This document shows, piece after piece, positions 1 to 11,922 of a stretch of 64,000 nt of DNA; position 1 is the first letter of the stretch; the number at the start of each line of letters is the position of its first letter. The stretch lies in assembly GCA_032433595.1 (NCBI GenBank), contig JASWJB010000030.1:1-64000 (forward strand), in the 5' to 3' direction. The stretch comes from Conoideocrella luteorostrata (Eukaryota > Ascomycota > Sordariomycetes > Hypocreales > Clavicipitaceae). The notes under the pieces were generated by a model. That model searched no databases. It saw only the letters and a program-made list of their open reading frames with translations, and was not told the origin of the DNA. The position numbers and the translations under genes are program-made.

Positions 1-111
1 TTCTTTTCTTTTTTTTTTTTTGTGTCATAATCATACAACCACAACAATAAAAAATAACCCTCATCCGAAGCCGATCCTTCCGCGGCAACCTGTCAGAAAT
101 CGAGCGACACC

Positions 112-1269
112 ATGGCTTCAGGCGGCTGCGTTACAGACTGGAGCAATGTCACACTCGCGACATTCAACCAGTCTCTTCTCGAAAACCCGGCTCTTTGCAC
201 GCCGTGCACTTGCCCCCTCACCCTCCAGGGCATCCAACTCGCCTGGATCGACTACTATCCGACGCTGGCCGGCAATGTGCTGTTCGCCGCCATCTTCGGC
301 ATCCTCTTTGTTCTCCAGATCTTCCTGGGCATCCGCCACAAGACCCGTGGCTTCATGATTGCCATGTCCCTGGGTCTGATTCTCGAGATTATTGGCTATG
401 TTGGCCGCATTTTACTGCGGGGCAGCATGTTCGAATTTTCCTATTTCCTCATGTGAGTAGATTTTTGCAATGAAACTCTTATCATAAGTCTGCTTGCTGG
501 CTGCGATTGTTGTTTGTTGCGTCCACGACAGTAGCATTTTATTGCGTACTGCTGCACTGCACCGTCCGTCGTCTGCTGCGTAGCAGGTTTCCTGGTAGTA
601 AGCGGCTCAGAAAACTGACACAAATCAACTCCATCTAGGTATCTCATCTGTCTTACCATTGGTCCCGCCTTCTTCTCCGCCGCCATCTATTTCACCCTCT
701 CACGCATTATCGTGGTCTACGTGCCTGAGCGTGCTCGCTTTCGTCCGCAGACCTACACGTACATATTCATCACCTTTGATGTGATTGCTCTGATCTTGCA
801 GGCCGCCGGCGGTGCTGTTGCAGCCTCGGAGCCAGCCAATTCGGCCGGCGCAAAGTCCGGCATCGACGTCATGGTCGCCGGCGTCGCTTGGCAGGTCGCT
901 TCTATGGCCATCTTTGGGTTGCTCAGTCTCGACTACCTGTGGCGTGTCATGCACCGTAACCCTGTCATTCACCATCCAAACCCGGCCTTTGACACGCTGC
1001 GCGCCAAAAAATCCTTCCAACCACACTTCATGATCGGTCTCTTCTTTTCTGCCTTGTTCATCTTTGTACGATCCGTATTCCGTTGCGCTGAGCTGTCGGG
1101 CGGATTCAGCGGACCGCTGGCCAACGAGGAGATTACCTTTATGATTCTGGAGGGGACTATGATTATCTTAGCATGTAGCCTACTGACGGCTTTCCACCCT
1201 GGTCGCGTTATGGGCACTGCGGGATGGGCGATTTCGAGCTGGAAGAACGGCCGCTCTAGCAAAGTGTAG
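112..1269 (+). CDS. RTA1-like seven-helix membrane protein
   Basis: Two exons, 112..452 and 639..1269, joined across a 186-bp GT-AG intron (GTGAGT donor, CTAG acceptor), give 323 residues. The protein is strongly hydrophobic with about seven membrane segments. It has the order of the fungal RTA1/RTM1/lipid-translocating exporter family: an extracytoplasmic N-terminus with several Cys and Trp, then helices such as VLFAAIFGILFVLQIFLGI and the segment FITFDVIALILQAAGG, which is typical of RTA1 domains. Family members are linked to resistance to 7-aminocholesterol and other toxic lipids or to phytosphingosine transport, and sit in the plasma membrane. The start ATG is in a good context (GACACCATGGC). 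The C-terminus is short and hydrophilic. Family membership is clear; the substrate is unknown. Confidence 0.9.
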
Positions 1270-3682
1270 TGTACAGCGACTCTATTAGGCTTTGAAGTCG
1301 AAATGTTGATCACCAAGGCGACATCAAGAGGGTTAAGCGAGTAGGAGATTGCCGAAGACGTACGATGTAAAGATTTTGGATTTCTATTTTGGGATACCGT
1401 TTTATTTGTTTTAAGATTGCTACATCCTCAGCCGGAAACAAACTCACAATGAGCCTAACGACGCGGATTTGACATTTTATGTTGATTACTTTCATACAAG
1501 ATTGGTTATGATGGAAAGACCACTGCTAAGGGAGATTAGCAAGGTCGCGGGAAGTGCAGTAGAACTAGAGATCACACCTTCGCTCACAGCGGCAGGCAAT
1601 TATATTACTAGCTGCAATTGAAGAAAAAAATTTATAAAATCGCCAGCGAGGATGAAAGGTTCTACCTCCTTAAAAAAAAAGTGGTAGTATCACATTACTG
1701 GTAGCTCAAGTAGTCCTCAAGCATCCTCGTCACCCGGAACTACATAATCATCAGTGGAACTGTCATAATGTATTCACTCGAATCCTCTGGGAACCAATAA
1801 TATCGTCATTTTGTTCAGAGTTTGGCCTCAATGAGGTTATGAAGGTGCGAATTGAGAGCAGTCCACGAGTGACAGCTAGAACTAAACGACCATATTTTTA
1901 AATCTACTAAAGATAAATACGTGGGTTCTCGTATTCAGTCACAAGGCTAGGCAGTTCCTGGACATTAAAAATAATGGTAGATTAATAGCTCCCAGTGCAG
2001 GCACGCTAGGCCAAAAAGTTTTTACCTTCTCCTAAATACGCTATACGAACTACCCTATAGCGATATAGATAAACACAGTAACATAGACTATAAACGCAAT
2101 GACTAGTGTAATTGCCATTTTAAACTATCTTGATCATCAAGACTGGTATGACTGAGTATCATAGTTTGTTGCGGGAAAACAAGCCCCTGCAACACACTGC
2201 ACAACGGAATTAGGCCAACGAAGGCAAACACTGAAATTTTGACTGTGATTTTGGAGACGAAAAGAGACGGCATACAAATACACGGAAGAAGAGGAAGTAT
2301 AAAAAAAAACAGCAGCGGCAGCAGCGTAAGGATGCACTGTCTAATCTGTCCAGCTCCTTATGTCAGCAATTTAAGTTGGATACGATGTGAGGGTGGGTGC
2401 TGACTCGGTTTCATTTAACGGAAAGATTAATACGTCTCCGCATGTTGCGACATCTAAATCTTGCATACGGTGGGTGAGTGTTACCAATGCGACTGTACGC
2501 ATAGTGGTGGGGATCCTCTGCCGTTATTGGGGCCATGTTCACCTTCGACCGGTGACTGCAAGATGCCGGGGGTAGCAGCCACCCTTCTCGCGCAATGGTG
2601 ATATTGGTGTTGCAGCGCTGGCACTTGAGTGACTTGTTTCCGCAACTTCCTTGTGGCCTTTGCATGCCGCCTTTGCTAGATGAACCAATCGCGCTACATC
2701 ATAGGTGTGAAATGCGTTTAAACCTAGGCTTGGACATTTACCGCCCTTACAGCAGTATTCACCTCTTTAGGGTTCTAGAGATTACGACAAGGCAAATTCT
2801 GGAGTCGATTGTAGGGCCGCGCACATGCGACGATGAGAGGGGTGGATTCTGCATATGGAAACACAACACTTCAAAAGAGCCAGGGGCTAACGAGGAGGGC
2901 AAGAACGACAAGAATGACTGCGAGGTTGCGCCGTGGTGCTGAGCCGACAAATGTGGCTAACCGCTGGAAAGCTGAAATGAATTAGGTACAGCCGAGAGGC
3001 AACCTCTGGGGATGGTGCTCTGCCGGTGTCAGTTATGGCATGCGTCAGCCTTGCCCGCTTTGCTCGTGAAACGCCCTTTTCACATTACGAAATTGTCGGA
3101 TAGAACGCTAGGCGACGCCGAAGACTAGGGAATGCCGTAGCCTCGGTGAGACTGACGGAGAGGCTAACGATAAGAGGAATAGGTGCCAGAGGCAGGAAGC
3201 AAAGCAAGCATAAAAGGAAGGTTATGGACAGGAATTGGAAGAAGGAATAAGATCATCAATCTTCGTCAATATCTATCATGATCGTCAATATTCATCAATT
3301 TACATGCCTTCAATTTTCCCTCCCAATTCACTTCTATACTGTTGCGTCCGACACTAGCTCCTTCATGGCGGCACTGACATCCTTCTCCGGCAGGTTTCCA
3401 GATGTTTTGGACACTTTGCCCTCCTCTCCGTCTACGCTAGATTTGCTAGTATCCGTCTCATCGGGTCCGCTTTGGGGCCCCATGTGGCTGCCCCAACAGC
3501 ACTAGCAGACCCACAAGCCGCTGATCTTCAAGTGTTCAGGAATGACGAAATTTTTATTTTTTATATTGTAACCTTTGGCCACAAAACCCTGGCCTCGTAC
3601 TCGACTGAGCTATGTTAGTTAGTATCTTGTGCAGTTTAGGTCGCAGGCCACAAGTCGCAAGTCGCAAGTCGTATAGCCTGTG
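1270..3682. other. Gene-free, AT-rich stretch
   Basis: No intact gene is visible. Short open frames have no family resemblance and stop quickly. A frame on the minus strand at about 3360..3486 reads as a hydrophilic tail ending in TAG (with GPQSGPDETDTSKSS) and could be the last piece of a lost gene; this is weak. At 3641..3676 there are short direct repeats of CAAGTCG. Confidence 0.5.
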
Positions 3683-4615
3683 TGTCACAAAAATTCAGCA
3701 AGAGGTGAAGCTCAACACTAATAGTGTGAACATTGCATTTTATATAGCCTTCCTGACATGGTCCAAACGTTAAGCAGCGGGGATGAGAAGGATCGGAAAG
3801 ATAAAAAAGTGGAAAAGGGGAAGGGGAGAAAGGAAGGCTGTGGATTCACCACTACAAGTAATTATCAACTTCCAACGTCAACCCGCCCATGCGTTAATTG
3901 CCCTAGCGGGGTTTCTGACACGAAGTCCGATTCTTGCTTGGCGGTCGTTTCCGCCTGAGATATTGGAAAGAAATGGACTTGCGAGTCATTATGTAGCCAA
4001 GGCAAAGCAGGATAGATAGTACAATAATAAAGGGATTATCCCCTTTTACGATTTAGAGCCTGTCCTAACCTAATTGCGATATCTTTTTATAGAACTTGTC
4101 TATTAAGCAGCAGACATCATGTCGTGGATATTATAAATCCAAGGGGCGTGTCAAAGGGAAGCGGTGCGCCATGAGGGCTAGAGCGAAAAGATGTGTCTCG
4201 CTGCCCCTATCGGTAAGGCTGATATCAATCGGAAGAGCGCGGGTTTGGAGAAAAAACGCCATAACAGCAGCTGTTGGGAACTCAAGGGGCCGAACCAATC
4301 CGTACAGATAATACGGAACAACACAGGGCACATAGAATCACTCTGTGGGATTCAGTACATGCTAGGCGTTTTGTTTGATAGCTGGTTCTAGGTCTAAGTT
4401 CCAGGTACTAGCTACGAGGAAGATGAAATGCTGTTCGAGCGCGAGCTAGGGCAGGGTATATCTGTATTAGGAATCAACTCTTTTTGTAGCTTTCACAATA
4501 GCTTTTCTTGTCATCTATTTATTAGACTACTACAAGCATTACTGTCACAGGCTATATAAAATGCATTATTCACGCTATTAGGGTGGAGCTTCACCTTTTG
4601 CTGAATTTTGTGACA
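3683..4615. mobile_element. Non-autonomous DNA transposon with ~65-bp terminal inverted repeats
   Basis: The segment 3683..3749 is the imperfect reverse complement of 4550..4615. Both ends begin TGTCACAAAA and continue TTCAGCA, AGGTGAAGCT and CTAATAG. Over about 65 bp they differ at roughly ten positions. The 930-bp element holds no recognisable transposase. Its size, TIR length and lack of coding capacity suit a MITE-like derivative of a DNA transposon; the superfamily is not clear because I see no clean target-site duplication. Confidence 0.75.
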
Positions 4616-4788
4616 ATTACGCTTTTATATACTCCTGATATGCGCGTTCCGCAGCAATGTCGTCATACACCATCTCCCACTATTATCCACCTCTGCAATT
4701 AGCAGCCCACGACACTTGTAACATCGCAAGATGGACATGTTATACAAATATTCTTCTACATCCAGGCAACTGATATAGTTTAGCGAGA

Positions 4789-5477
4789 CTAACTATCATG
4801 CGGCGTGCTTGGCCAGTAAGCCGCAGTGATAGGAGTGAGCCCATCTATTCGAACTTGTTCGAGGGCAGCGTTGTAGATAGCTAGCTTCTCCTTGAATCCC
4901 TTCACATCTGCCTCGTCGCGATTCTTCACCCCCTTATCACCAAAACCTCACCACTACATAGTAGGCATCTGCCACCGTGGTACAGACAATTTTCTTGAAT
5001 TTGCTCTTGCACGTGCCGCACTGTTCGTAGAGACTGAGAGGCGTCAGTACTTCATTATTGATAGAGGTATTCATTGCACCAATTCAGCTTTCGATACAGG
5101 CAGGCATATCGTCGAGCAGATGACTTGGGACTTAACATACTCTGTTTTTAACTTCTGATCAAGCTCGGACTTTCCATGTTCAGTAAATCGATCTTGCGCC
5201 TTGTAATTGCGGTACCCGAAATCATGGCGCATACATGCGGGCTTAAACTGAAAGCCAAATGGGTTGTCTGGAGATTTACTGCATCCATTGGCGTCCCAGA
5301 TAAGGGTTCCAGGATTCTTGGCCTGACGTAGTTCTCCAAATTCCGATAAAGAGTATTGAATATATATTTATCCGTTGTGGCTATCGCAGAGGCGTCTGGA
5401 CGCTCCAAAACCTTGCTGTCGATGCTGGTAGGAGTAGTCAGTGCGACTGAAACCATGCACAATATAGTAAGCTTCAT
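4789..5477 (-). pseudogene. Decayed gene for an unrecognised secreted protein
   Basis: On the minus strand an ATG at 5477 opens a frame starting MKLTILCMVSVALTTPTS, a plausible signal peptide. It continues for about 109 residues to a stop near 5148. Further down, a second frame (about 4945..5066) contains two Cys (EQCGTCKSKFKK). A third frame (4789..4922) ends at TAG with a well-formed tail including FKEKLAIYNAALEQVR. The three pieces are in different frames and no set of plausible introns joins them cleanly, so I read one broken gene. An unannotated intron structure remains possible. No family is recognised. Confidence 0.4.
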
Positions 5478-5618
5478 TTTAAGCGAAAAAATGCTATTGA
5501 GGCCGTAAAGTGAAGGAAATAATATCTTGATCGTAGAGGATCCCCATTGCCCATTAACCAAGCTCAACTTATAGTATCTCGTTTTGTCTCCTTGTCAAGA
5601 GCTACGGAGACGTAAAGA

Positions 5619-5941
5619 TGTTGAGATTAGAGCGGCTCCTTCGGAAATTACCACGGCCTCAATTAGATAGAATTGTGTATTAGTGGAAGTAGGTGGCACG
5701 ATGCCAAGGAATATAGCCCCAAGTCCTCTAAATTCAAGGAAATGCTCCGGTTGCTGAAGGACTACATAGGAGGGTTATAGTGCTCGTCAGAAGAGGCGGC
5801 GCATCATCGCAGAAGTCATCATTTTCGAGGCCCTTCGATTCAATTCATTCGTACTCAGTATTCGAAATCCATATATTCCTGCCGATTGCTACTGTTGCAA
5901 ATTGCTCCCTCACACGTATGAAGGCACATAACGCAACAAAA
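5619..5941. repeat. Dispersed promoter-like repeat, copy A
   Basis: This stretch aligns over its whole length, with substitutions and small indels, to 63065..63364 in the same orientation. Shared blocks are GTTGAGATTAGA, GGTGGCACGATGCCAAGGAAT, AATTGCTCC and finally ATGAAGGCACATAACGCAAC. Homology stops directly after that ATG-containing block in both copies. It resembles a 5' flank ending in a start codon, or the end of an uncharacterised mobile element. Confidence 0.7.
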
Positions 5942-6515
5942 GAACGAGTTAGAACTCCGGTACAGCCTACCAAAAATGAAATATGTCAATTGCAGTTGGA
6001 AATCAAGGTTGCTAGTAATGCAAAACATTGACCATTAGACGGCTCGTGCGAAGTAAGCTAGCATGACACTAGATGGGGTCGTACGAGATTTCGGGGCTTT
6101 TTTATCCACGTCTATATATTATTTATGCCGTGATTGCGGCTGGTAAATACATGACCATTACTCGTAAGTAGCGGCATTAATGGGACAGAAGTAAAAGACT
6201 TGAGGTTTGGCTGTAGATTGCTTTATTCCCGGGAATTATTAAAATCCATAATTGCTGTCGTAAAGCAGTATGGAATAACGACTAGATGTGAGTGAGCAGA
6301 TGATGGCTCTTTGCCATGAAGTTGACATGGCGATGGATGTGGGCCTGGGCCGGAACCTTTCGCCATGGGTCGTGAGTCAAGCATCGAAACAAGCATGCAA
6401 CATCATCGCATTCAATTGAGCATCATCGTCGGGCAAGCGCGAGTACCTTCTATCGCCAACAAGACCAACTGCTAAAACCAGTTCGATAACTTACGTCACA
6501 ACTGCCATACTGTCA

Positions 6516-6595
6516 ACATAAAAAATCGCGTAGCCAGATGCCACTTTTCATCTGAAGTGATAACCCTTAAATAGGCTCGTATTTTTCCTCGACAC
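6516..6595. repeat. 80-bp dispersed repeat, copy at 6.5 kb
   Basis: It matches 25105..25184 in the same orientation. Shared blocks are GCGTAGCCAGA, ACTTTTCAT, ACCCTTAAATA and GGCTC.TATTTT.CCT. It is probably a fragment of an old mobile element, as the other copy is joined to further repeated DNA. Confidence 0.65.
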
Positions 6596-9500
6596 ATGCA
6601 GTGGCGGGAATGCTTGCATACAAGGTGCGCCTTGGTGAGTCCGAGCCAGTTGAAATTTCGTGTTTATGCTTGGCGACAATTTGGATGTAGCCTACATTAG
6701 AAACCCTTGATATAGCCATGTTGTGGAGCTCAATTGTGGCCAACCTTTTGATAATTTGCTCCACAGCATGGCTGCTAAGTAAACCACTAGGTATAGGTGT
6801 CATTTCCCTGACGGCACTACAGCATTATAACCAAATGGTATTATGATTAACCGGCATTATAGCCAATCAGCATTATGCAACCAAGCCGGACCAGTGAGCA
6901 GCACGGCTGATAGTCTCGCTGAGCGTCGTACACCGTCAGAGGCAACAGACATCGTGCTCTGAGATAAGTGGGTCAAGCGGACTACAAGCTCAAAACTCAC
7001 TCGAATCATAGAAGGCATGCGAAGGGTGTCTAGACAGCGCCTAGGCCGGGCATAGTCCGGGGCTGCGTGGGTTAGGGCTATGCCCCAAGGATACACGAGA
7101 AAGACAAGTAGGTAGTTAGGAGACTGGGCAGTGGAAACCCTCCTTCCTCCTTACGATCAATGTTAACATTATAGACGCTAGTTACGGCGACAGGCATTAT
7201 GTTTTTTCATGCCCTTCAAGTATAGTACCAGGTAAGTCTGCCAGCGCGGTACTAGCAGGTGTGCAAGAGCTTTGTGCCACAAGCTGTAGCGGTGGCTCTC
7301 CCCGCGCCAAGATACTGCCCCATAGTACATACACAAACGGGGGTGGTATACATAACATTTAACCGCGACACGTAGGAGAATCTACTGACATAAAATCTTT
7401 TTATTTAATTTTAACCACTTTTGGTCACATTGTGGCCATTTGAAGTCATGTGGAATCATCTCGTTGATGGTGTGGGGTTCGTGTTCGCTGACTCTATGAT
7501 ATCCTCCTACTTTACCGGTAACGATAGATCTGCCGCGACATTTCCATGGTACAATGCTGTAATCAAACACCTCGGAAGCCCTTTTGATAATATTAAACTG
7601 TAACAGCCATTCTGCGCGGACGGGAAGACTCTGTATCAAGACATCTCTGAAAACAGTATCAATATAACCGACGCAGTGTAAGCCGGTGGCTCAAGGCATG
7701 TACTGGCGGAATGTTTCATGATGATATTGATATGTCGGTGGTTATTCCGGAAAGTGAGATGCAATCGGTTTGTATTTGATGTAGTCAATCTATACCCCAA
7801 TCATCTGATTTAGCTGAGCTTGCTTTGTTCTCTTTCCCAAATTGCTTGACCAAATTGCTTCACCACTAGATCTTTCGCCTCTTCAAATGGCCGTTCCCTG
7901 CGCAACTGGTCGCATGTCAAGAACATTGGTGCTCAGAAGACTTTAACTTCTATCGCACCATTTGCGGTCCGACGTGCATCTCCCAGGTGCATATATTTGT
8001 ATGGAGTGAATTGGCTGCATTGCTAACAAGTAGTAATTCACTATTCTATGCGATATAGTTAGGACAGGTCACTCGCGTGAAAATAACCCTGATAAAGCGA
8101 ACACGCTGTATAACACAAAGATACTCAACATGACGGCCTGCTGTCTTGCGACAACATGCAGTCACGCTTATCGCTTATCTCGCCGTACAGAAAGCGACGG
8201 GTAGTGTATGGGTAGGAAGGCACAGAGCTATACTGCCGCGCTGAAGCACATATTCCAGCACCGCTTAGCGGCCTAATCCCAGAATAGTACGGAGTATTTA
8301 TGTGCTACTCAATTCGGCAGGCATGGACCTGGTGGTGGGCACTTGTCCGGTCTCCATATGATAGAGTTGAGGTTAATCATGGGTCGGTCATCGCACAGCG
8401 GCACACTAGAGCGTTTAGTGCATCATGAAGGTGATGGACTCATCAGAGACCCACGAGAAGGCAAGACTTGAATTCTTTAACTCGCCTCATTTAGTTGCAA
8501 CAACGCTTCTAGTTCCCTCTTCCAGCGCCGACGACTGTGAGTAATCCCGTCGCTTAGGGTAGCTACAATCTCTGCCTGAGGAACACGTCCTGCGCATTCT
8601 CTTACGGCCCTACCTCGCACATTGTCCGAGTCGCAAGATAAAATGCGAGGTAGCCGCAACGCGGTAAATGGGTACCGTGTTTCCTTCAGACATAGCTCTC
8701 GAATGAGCGGCGAACAGCCAACGTGCCAAATCTTAATACACGAACCCACCCCTGAACTGATAAAAATACTACTAGACTAGTGCTCTACATGAACAATATA
8801 TCATGTATTTTTTGGAATAAACTCAAACTTTACACTGGCTTTTCCACAAGCTATATTCCGTGTCACTCCATACAGCGCGACAGTCTTTGCCTACGAGAGT
8901 CGTCCCTGTCTCGACGCTCTGATTCTCCATTTAATGTTTGAAGAGCTGTTCAGCAGTGGTGCGGTTGTGTGGCGGCGTGGTGGACTCGTAGGGCACGCTC
9001 TTGACAGCTCACCGGACCAGCACCGAAGCTAGTTGACATTGTCCCTGGTGTCGTGCGTGTGTACCTGGTCGCAAACAGAGACTTTGGCCTTTCTGCTGCT
9101 GATAAGACTTCGTTACTTTAGTTTAAGGTAGCCCGAAGGAACATTAGAGTACAAGCAGTTGAGCCGACGTGACGCCACGCGCCGGGTCAGCGTGGTCGAC
9201 GGCGAAGCGAGTCCTGCACACCCGTTGGTTCAAGATGAATACTCGCACGCGACACAATCGAGCGCTTACTTACGTCCCAAGCTTTGGCCGAACACCCGGC
9301 AATGCTGCCTTTTCTCTGCCGTTTCACGGACTGCGCACACAGACTAGACCTGTGTCTGACATGGTCGACCACGCGACTAGATGTTAAGGGATCTGGAGCG
9401 CCTCGCACACAAATACTAACTTCGAGGCACCGCGGCGTCCTTCCCTCGGCAGATCATTTTGCCTCGGCGCAGCTGGTGGACGTGAATGTTGCACTGCAAC

Positions 9501-9720
9501 CATATCGGAAGCGATGACTCTCAAGTGGCCTGATTTTCTCAGCATTGGTATCGAGCGAGAGTTGAGCACTGCAGACTGCACTGTCAGTCGGATCTGGGCC
9601 GGTCACTACAATGCGGCAAGACTTCATCGTTAGCAGATGCCATCCATATTTCTCGCCTGGCTATGCTCGTCTGCCAGACTCGTGTCACAGGGAAGCCCAG
9701 CTCGACGGACTTGGTTGGGA
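6596..9720. other. Gene-free degraded stretch
   Basis: No gene is recognised on either strand. Around 6820..6885 the motif GCATTATAACC/GCATTATAGCC recurs several times within 70 bp, and GGCATTATG returns at 7194. The minus strand at 7382..7639 keeps an open frame of 85 residues with no known family. TACGGAGTA is present at 8290. Confidence 0.45.
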
Positions 9721-9762
9721 ACACAGTACACAGTACACAGTACACAGTACACAGTACACAGT
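9721..9762. repeat. Microsatellite (ACACAGT)6
   Basis: Six perfect tandem copies of the 7-mer ACACAGT. Because 7 is not a multiple of 3, the array is open in several frames, but no gene uses it. Confidence 0.95.
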
Positions 9763-9870
9763 CCAACTCGCATTCCCTGCCCTTGTTTGTCTCCGATCAC
9801 TCTATCGCGGCCAACGGCTGTAATGTCTGTTGGCATGTATTTATTCGAGTTTCTTAACATGCTCATGGAA

Positions 9871-10344
9871 TCAACTTGGAATCTTGTCTTTGGCTACAAA
9901 GATATGCTGTTTCGCTGGATCGTTGAATGGGCAGTATTGGCAGTGAATCATGACTGAAATGAATGCAGCCACAGTTCCTCCAGATCGGACCAGGCTTGCA
10001 AGCCATGGATCGCCAAAGTGTATACATGCCCCAGCAGTAACTATGTCTACGATGCGGCCTGGAAAATCGATTTCTGTGCAGAAATCATGGAACTCGCGCT
10101 GCCAAACACCCACGCGTTCAACGCTTCCCTCTCTCGAAAATCTTTGTGCGGCTTGTGGTACACAGCTAGCGGCAGCGTTGCCATAAGCACCAAGGCAGCA
10201 TCTCGACATCCACCATGGCCTTGACGATGTTAGAAGATTACACCATACAAAGCAGTCAGTCGGGTACGGTGGGCGATGAGACTCATAAGCATCCCAGTCG
10301 ATCTTGCCGAAATCGAAGGTAAGATTGCTATTGTGTTGAGACAT
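9871..10344 (-). pseudogene. Broken SAM-dependent methyltransferase (class I, crg1-like)
   Basis: The frame starts with FDFGKIDWDAYESHRPPYP, the usual opening of fungal trans-aconitate methyltransferase-like proteins (FDFs.iDW..Y..yRP.YP). Later pieces fit the same fold: AQRFSRE, a D-x-V-T-A-x-x-C-I-H-x-x-D-P segment (DIVTAGACIHFGDP) and RSGGTVAAF. The SAM-binding glycine-rich motif after the N-terminus is scrambled. The C-terminal third is absent, and the frame stops at 157 residues where family members have about 280-310. I read a non-functional relic. Confidence 0.7.
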
Positions 10345-10429
10345 GAGGAATAATCTAACCCAGTTTCACAGTTTCTTCGTACCCATGACGTCTTTGCCCG
10401 CCCCTTGTTGCCCTTTGGCGATTTGACAC

Positions 10430-10830
10430 TCAGCATTGCCTTGCGTCCGAATATTTACCCACCTGCTTACTCTGTAGTCTTTGAGGAAGGGTATCTTCAA
10501 TGCCAAAAAGCCTTCTAAGCAGTAGCGTAGCGGGGCCGGAGCTCTCGCCTCTCCAGGTCGGAGTCCTTGCCAGCCACCGGACGCTTACTTGTGTGTACTT
10601 CGTATTTGGCACCAGCGCAGCATAATCAGTATCCGGTCCTCAAAGAGTCTCCTCGGCGGCATCAATGTAGTAGCCTGGCTGGTTAGCCTTTCTAACCAAG
10701 ACCAAATGAGACATGCCAATACCAAACCCATGATAAGACACCCACAAGCTCTCCCATGCCAGCCCAGCCTCTGGGGCGAAGTAATCTTCCCAGCCCATTC
10801 AGCAGCTTGCTTGGCCTGGCAACATACGTG
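10430..10830 (-). pseudogene. Relic of an unrecognised protein gene
   Basis: On the minus strand about 10610..10790 reads WEDYFAPEAGLAWE and GFGIGMSHLVLVRKANQPG, a coding-like stretch that ends at TGA. It resumes after the stop with further open sequence to about 10430. Composition looks like a former exon. I do not recognise the family. It lies upstream of the methyltransferase relic on the same strand, so it could belong to the same lost cluster. Confidence 0.3.
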
Positions 10831-10935
10831 TTGCTCGGTTTTACGGCAGATGTCGATGTCTAGTCTATGGTTTTAGCGCCCGCTAGCTAAGGCATGGCGC
10901 ACAGTCGCGCCGTGTGCAAATTTAGAATGGGTCAA

Positions 10936-11163
10936 CTAGGTCCTGTGGGCATATACGCGTACTTCGTGCTCCATATAAGCTGGTAATCCGGTACGGCGTA
11001 CAAGGATTAGTGGGGCATCCGTATGCATATCAAATTGATTGGCCACTGCGGCAATAATACGGTCGTTGCCAGCCGTGCTCATCTCCTGCATTGTCACTGT
11101 AAGCCTAGGCCACTCACTCAGGTAAATTGCCATGAAGATGCGGCTGAACTCCAGTGAAATCAT
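10936..11163 (-). pseudogene. Possible SnoaL/NTF2-like fragment
   Basis: A 75-residue minus-strand frame has the pattern LTVTMQEMSTAGNDRIIAAV followed by a conserved-looking TG and a short beta-strand. This resembles the middle of SnoaL-like polyketide cyclase or ester cyclase domains. There is no full domain and no second exon. The assignment is weak. Confidence 0.25.
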
Positions 11164-11922
11164 ATGAGTAATCTTTCAGTGGTGATCTTTGAGGGACGAC
11201 GCACATAAAAAAAAAGTTGGATGCTATTTCTATTTATATATCATAGCGCCAAAAGGGTCGGGACGCTTGAAATGAATTTTCAGCTTTCGTCTCTGATACA
11301 AGTCTTTCCACTTACATTAACTTGGTGATAAGATAGATGTGTAGATCCAATAGCATCATCACGCAGCGTACTCGCCCTCGCTCGTAATTTCCTGCATTTT
11401 TCGTACTATCCGATGGTTACGGCTTACGAACCAGCTGGAACTACCTACGACGCTGCGATGAGAAGAGTGGCGGATGACGGCCAGTCAGTTCTCTTGCCGA
11501 TCGGTATTGATTTGACGACACAGATCCAGTTTTATTCCTGGGGACGAGGGGCGCCAATGCAGTTTAGCCTGCGACCCGTATTAAATTTTCCGCGTAACGG
11601 CGTACTGCTGGTCCAAGTGCCTTGCAACCTACTCCGTACGAGCATAGCATAACGCGCCACCGAGGTGAAGGTGGGGATAACGACATGGGCGCATTACATA
11701 TTCACGAGGCGTTTCGCTAGGCTGTACGGAGCGGGCCTCCAGCTGTTTAATAGCAAGCTTCGCGACGATCCTCACTTGTGCTGACGTATTGATGGATTGG
11801 TCTATGAGTTCTGGCAGGGCATAAATAGAGAAGAATATGCCCCATTGTACAGCTGTGCTCCTGTGCACTTCAACACATAATCTTTTCGTGTCTCTTCATT
11901 AATCTTGATCTGAGTCTCGCAA

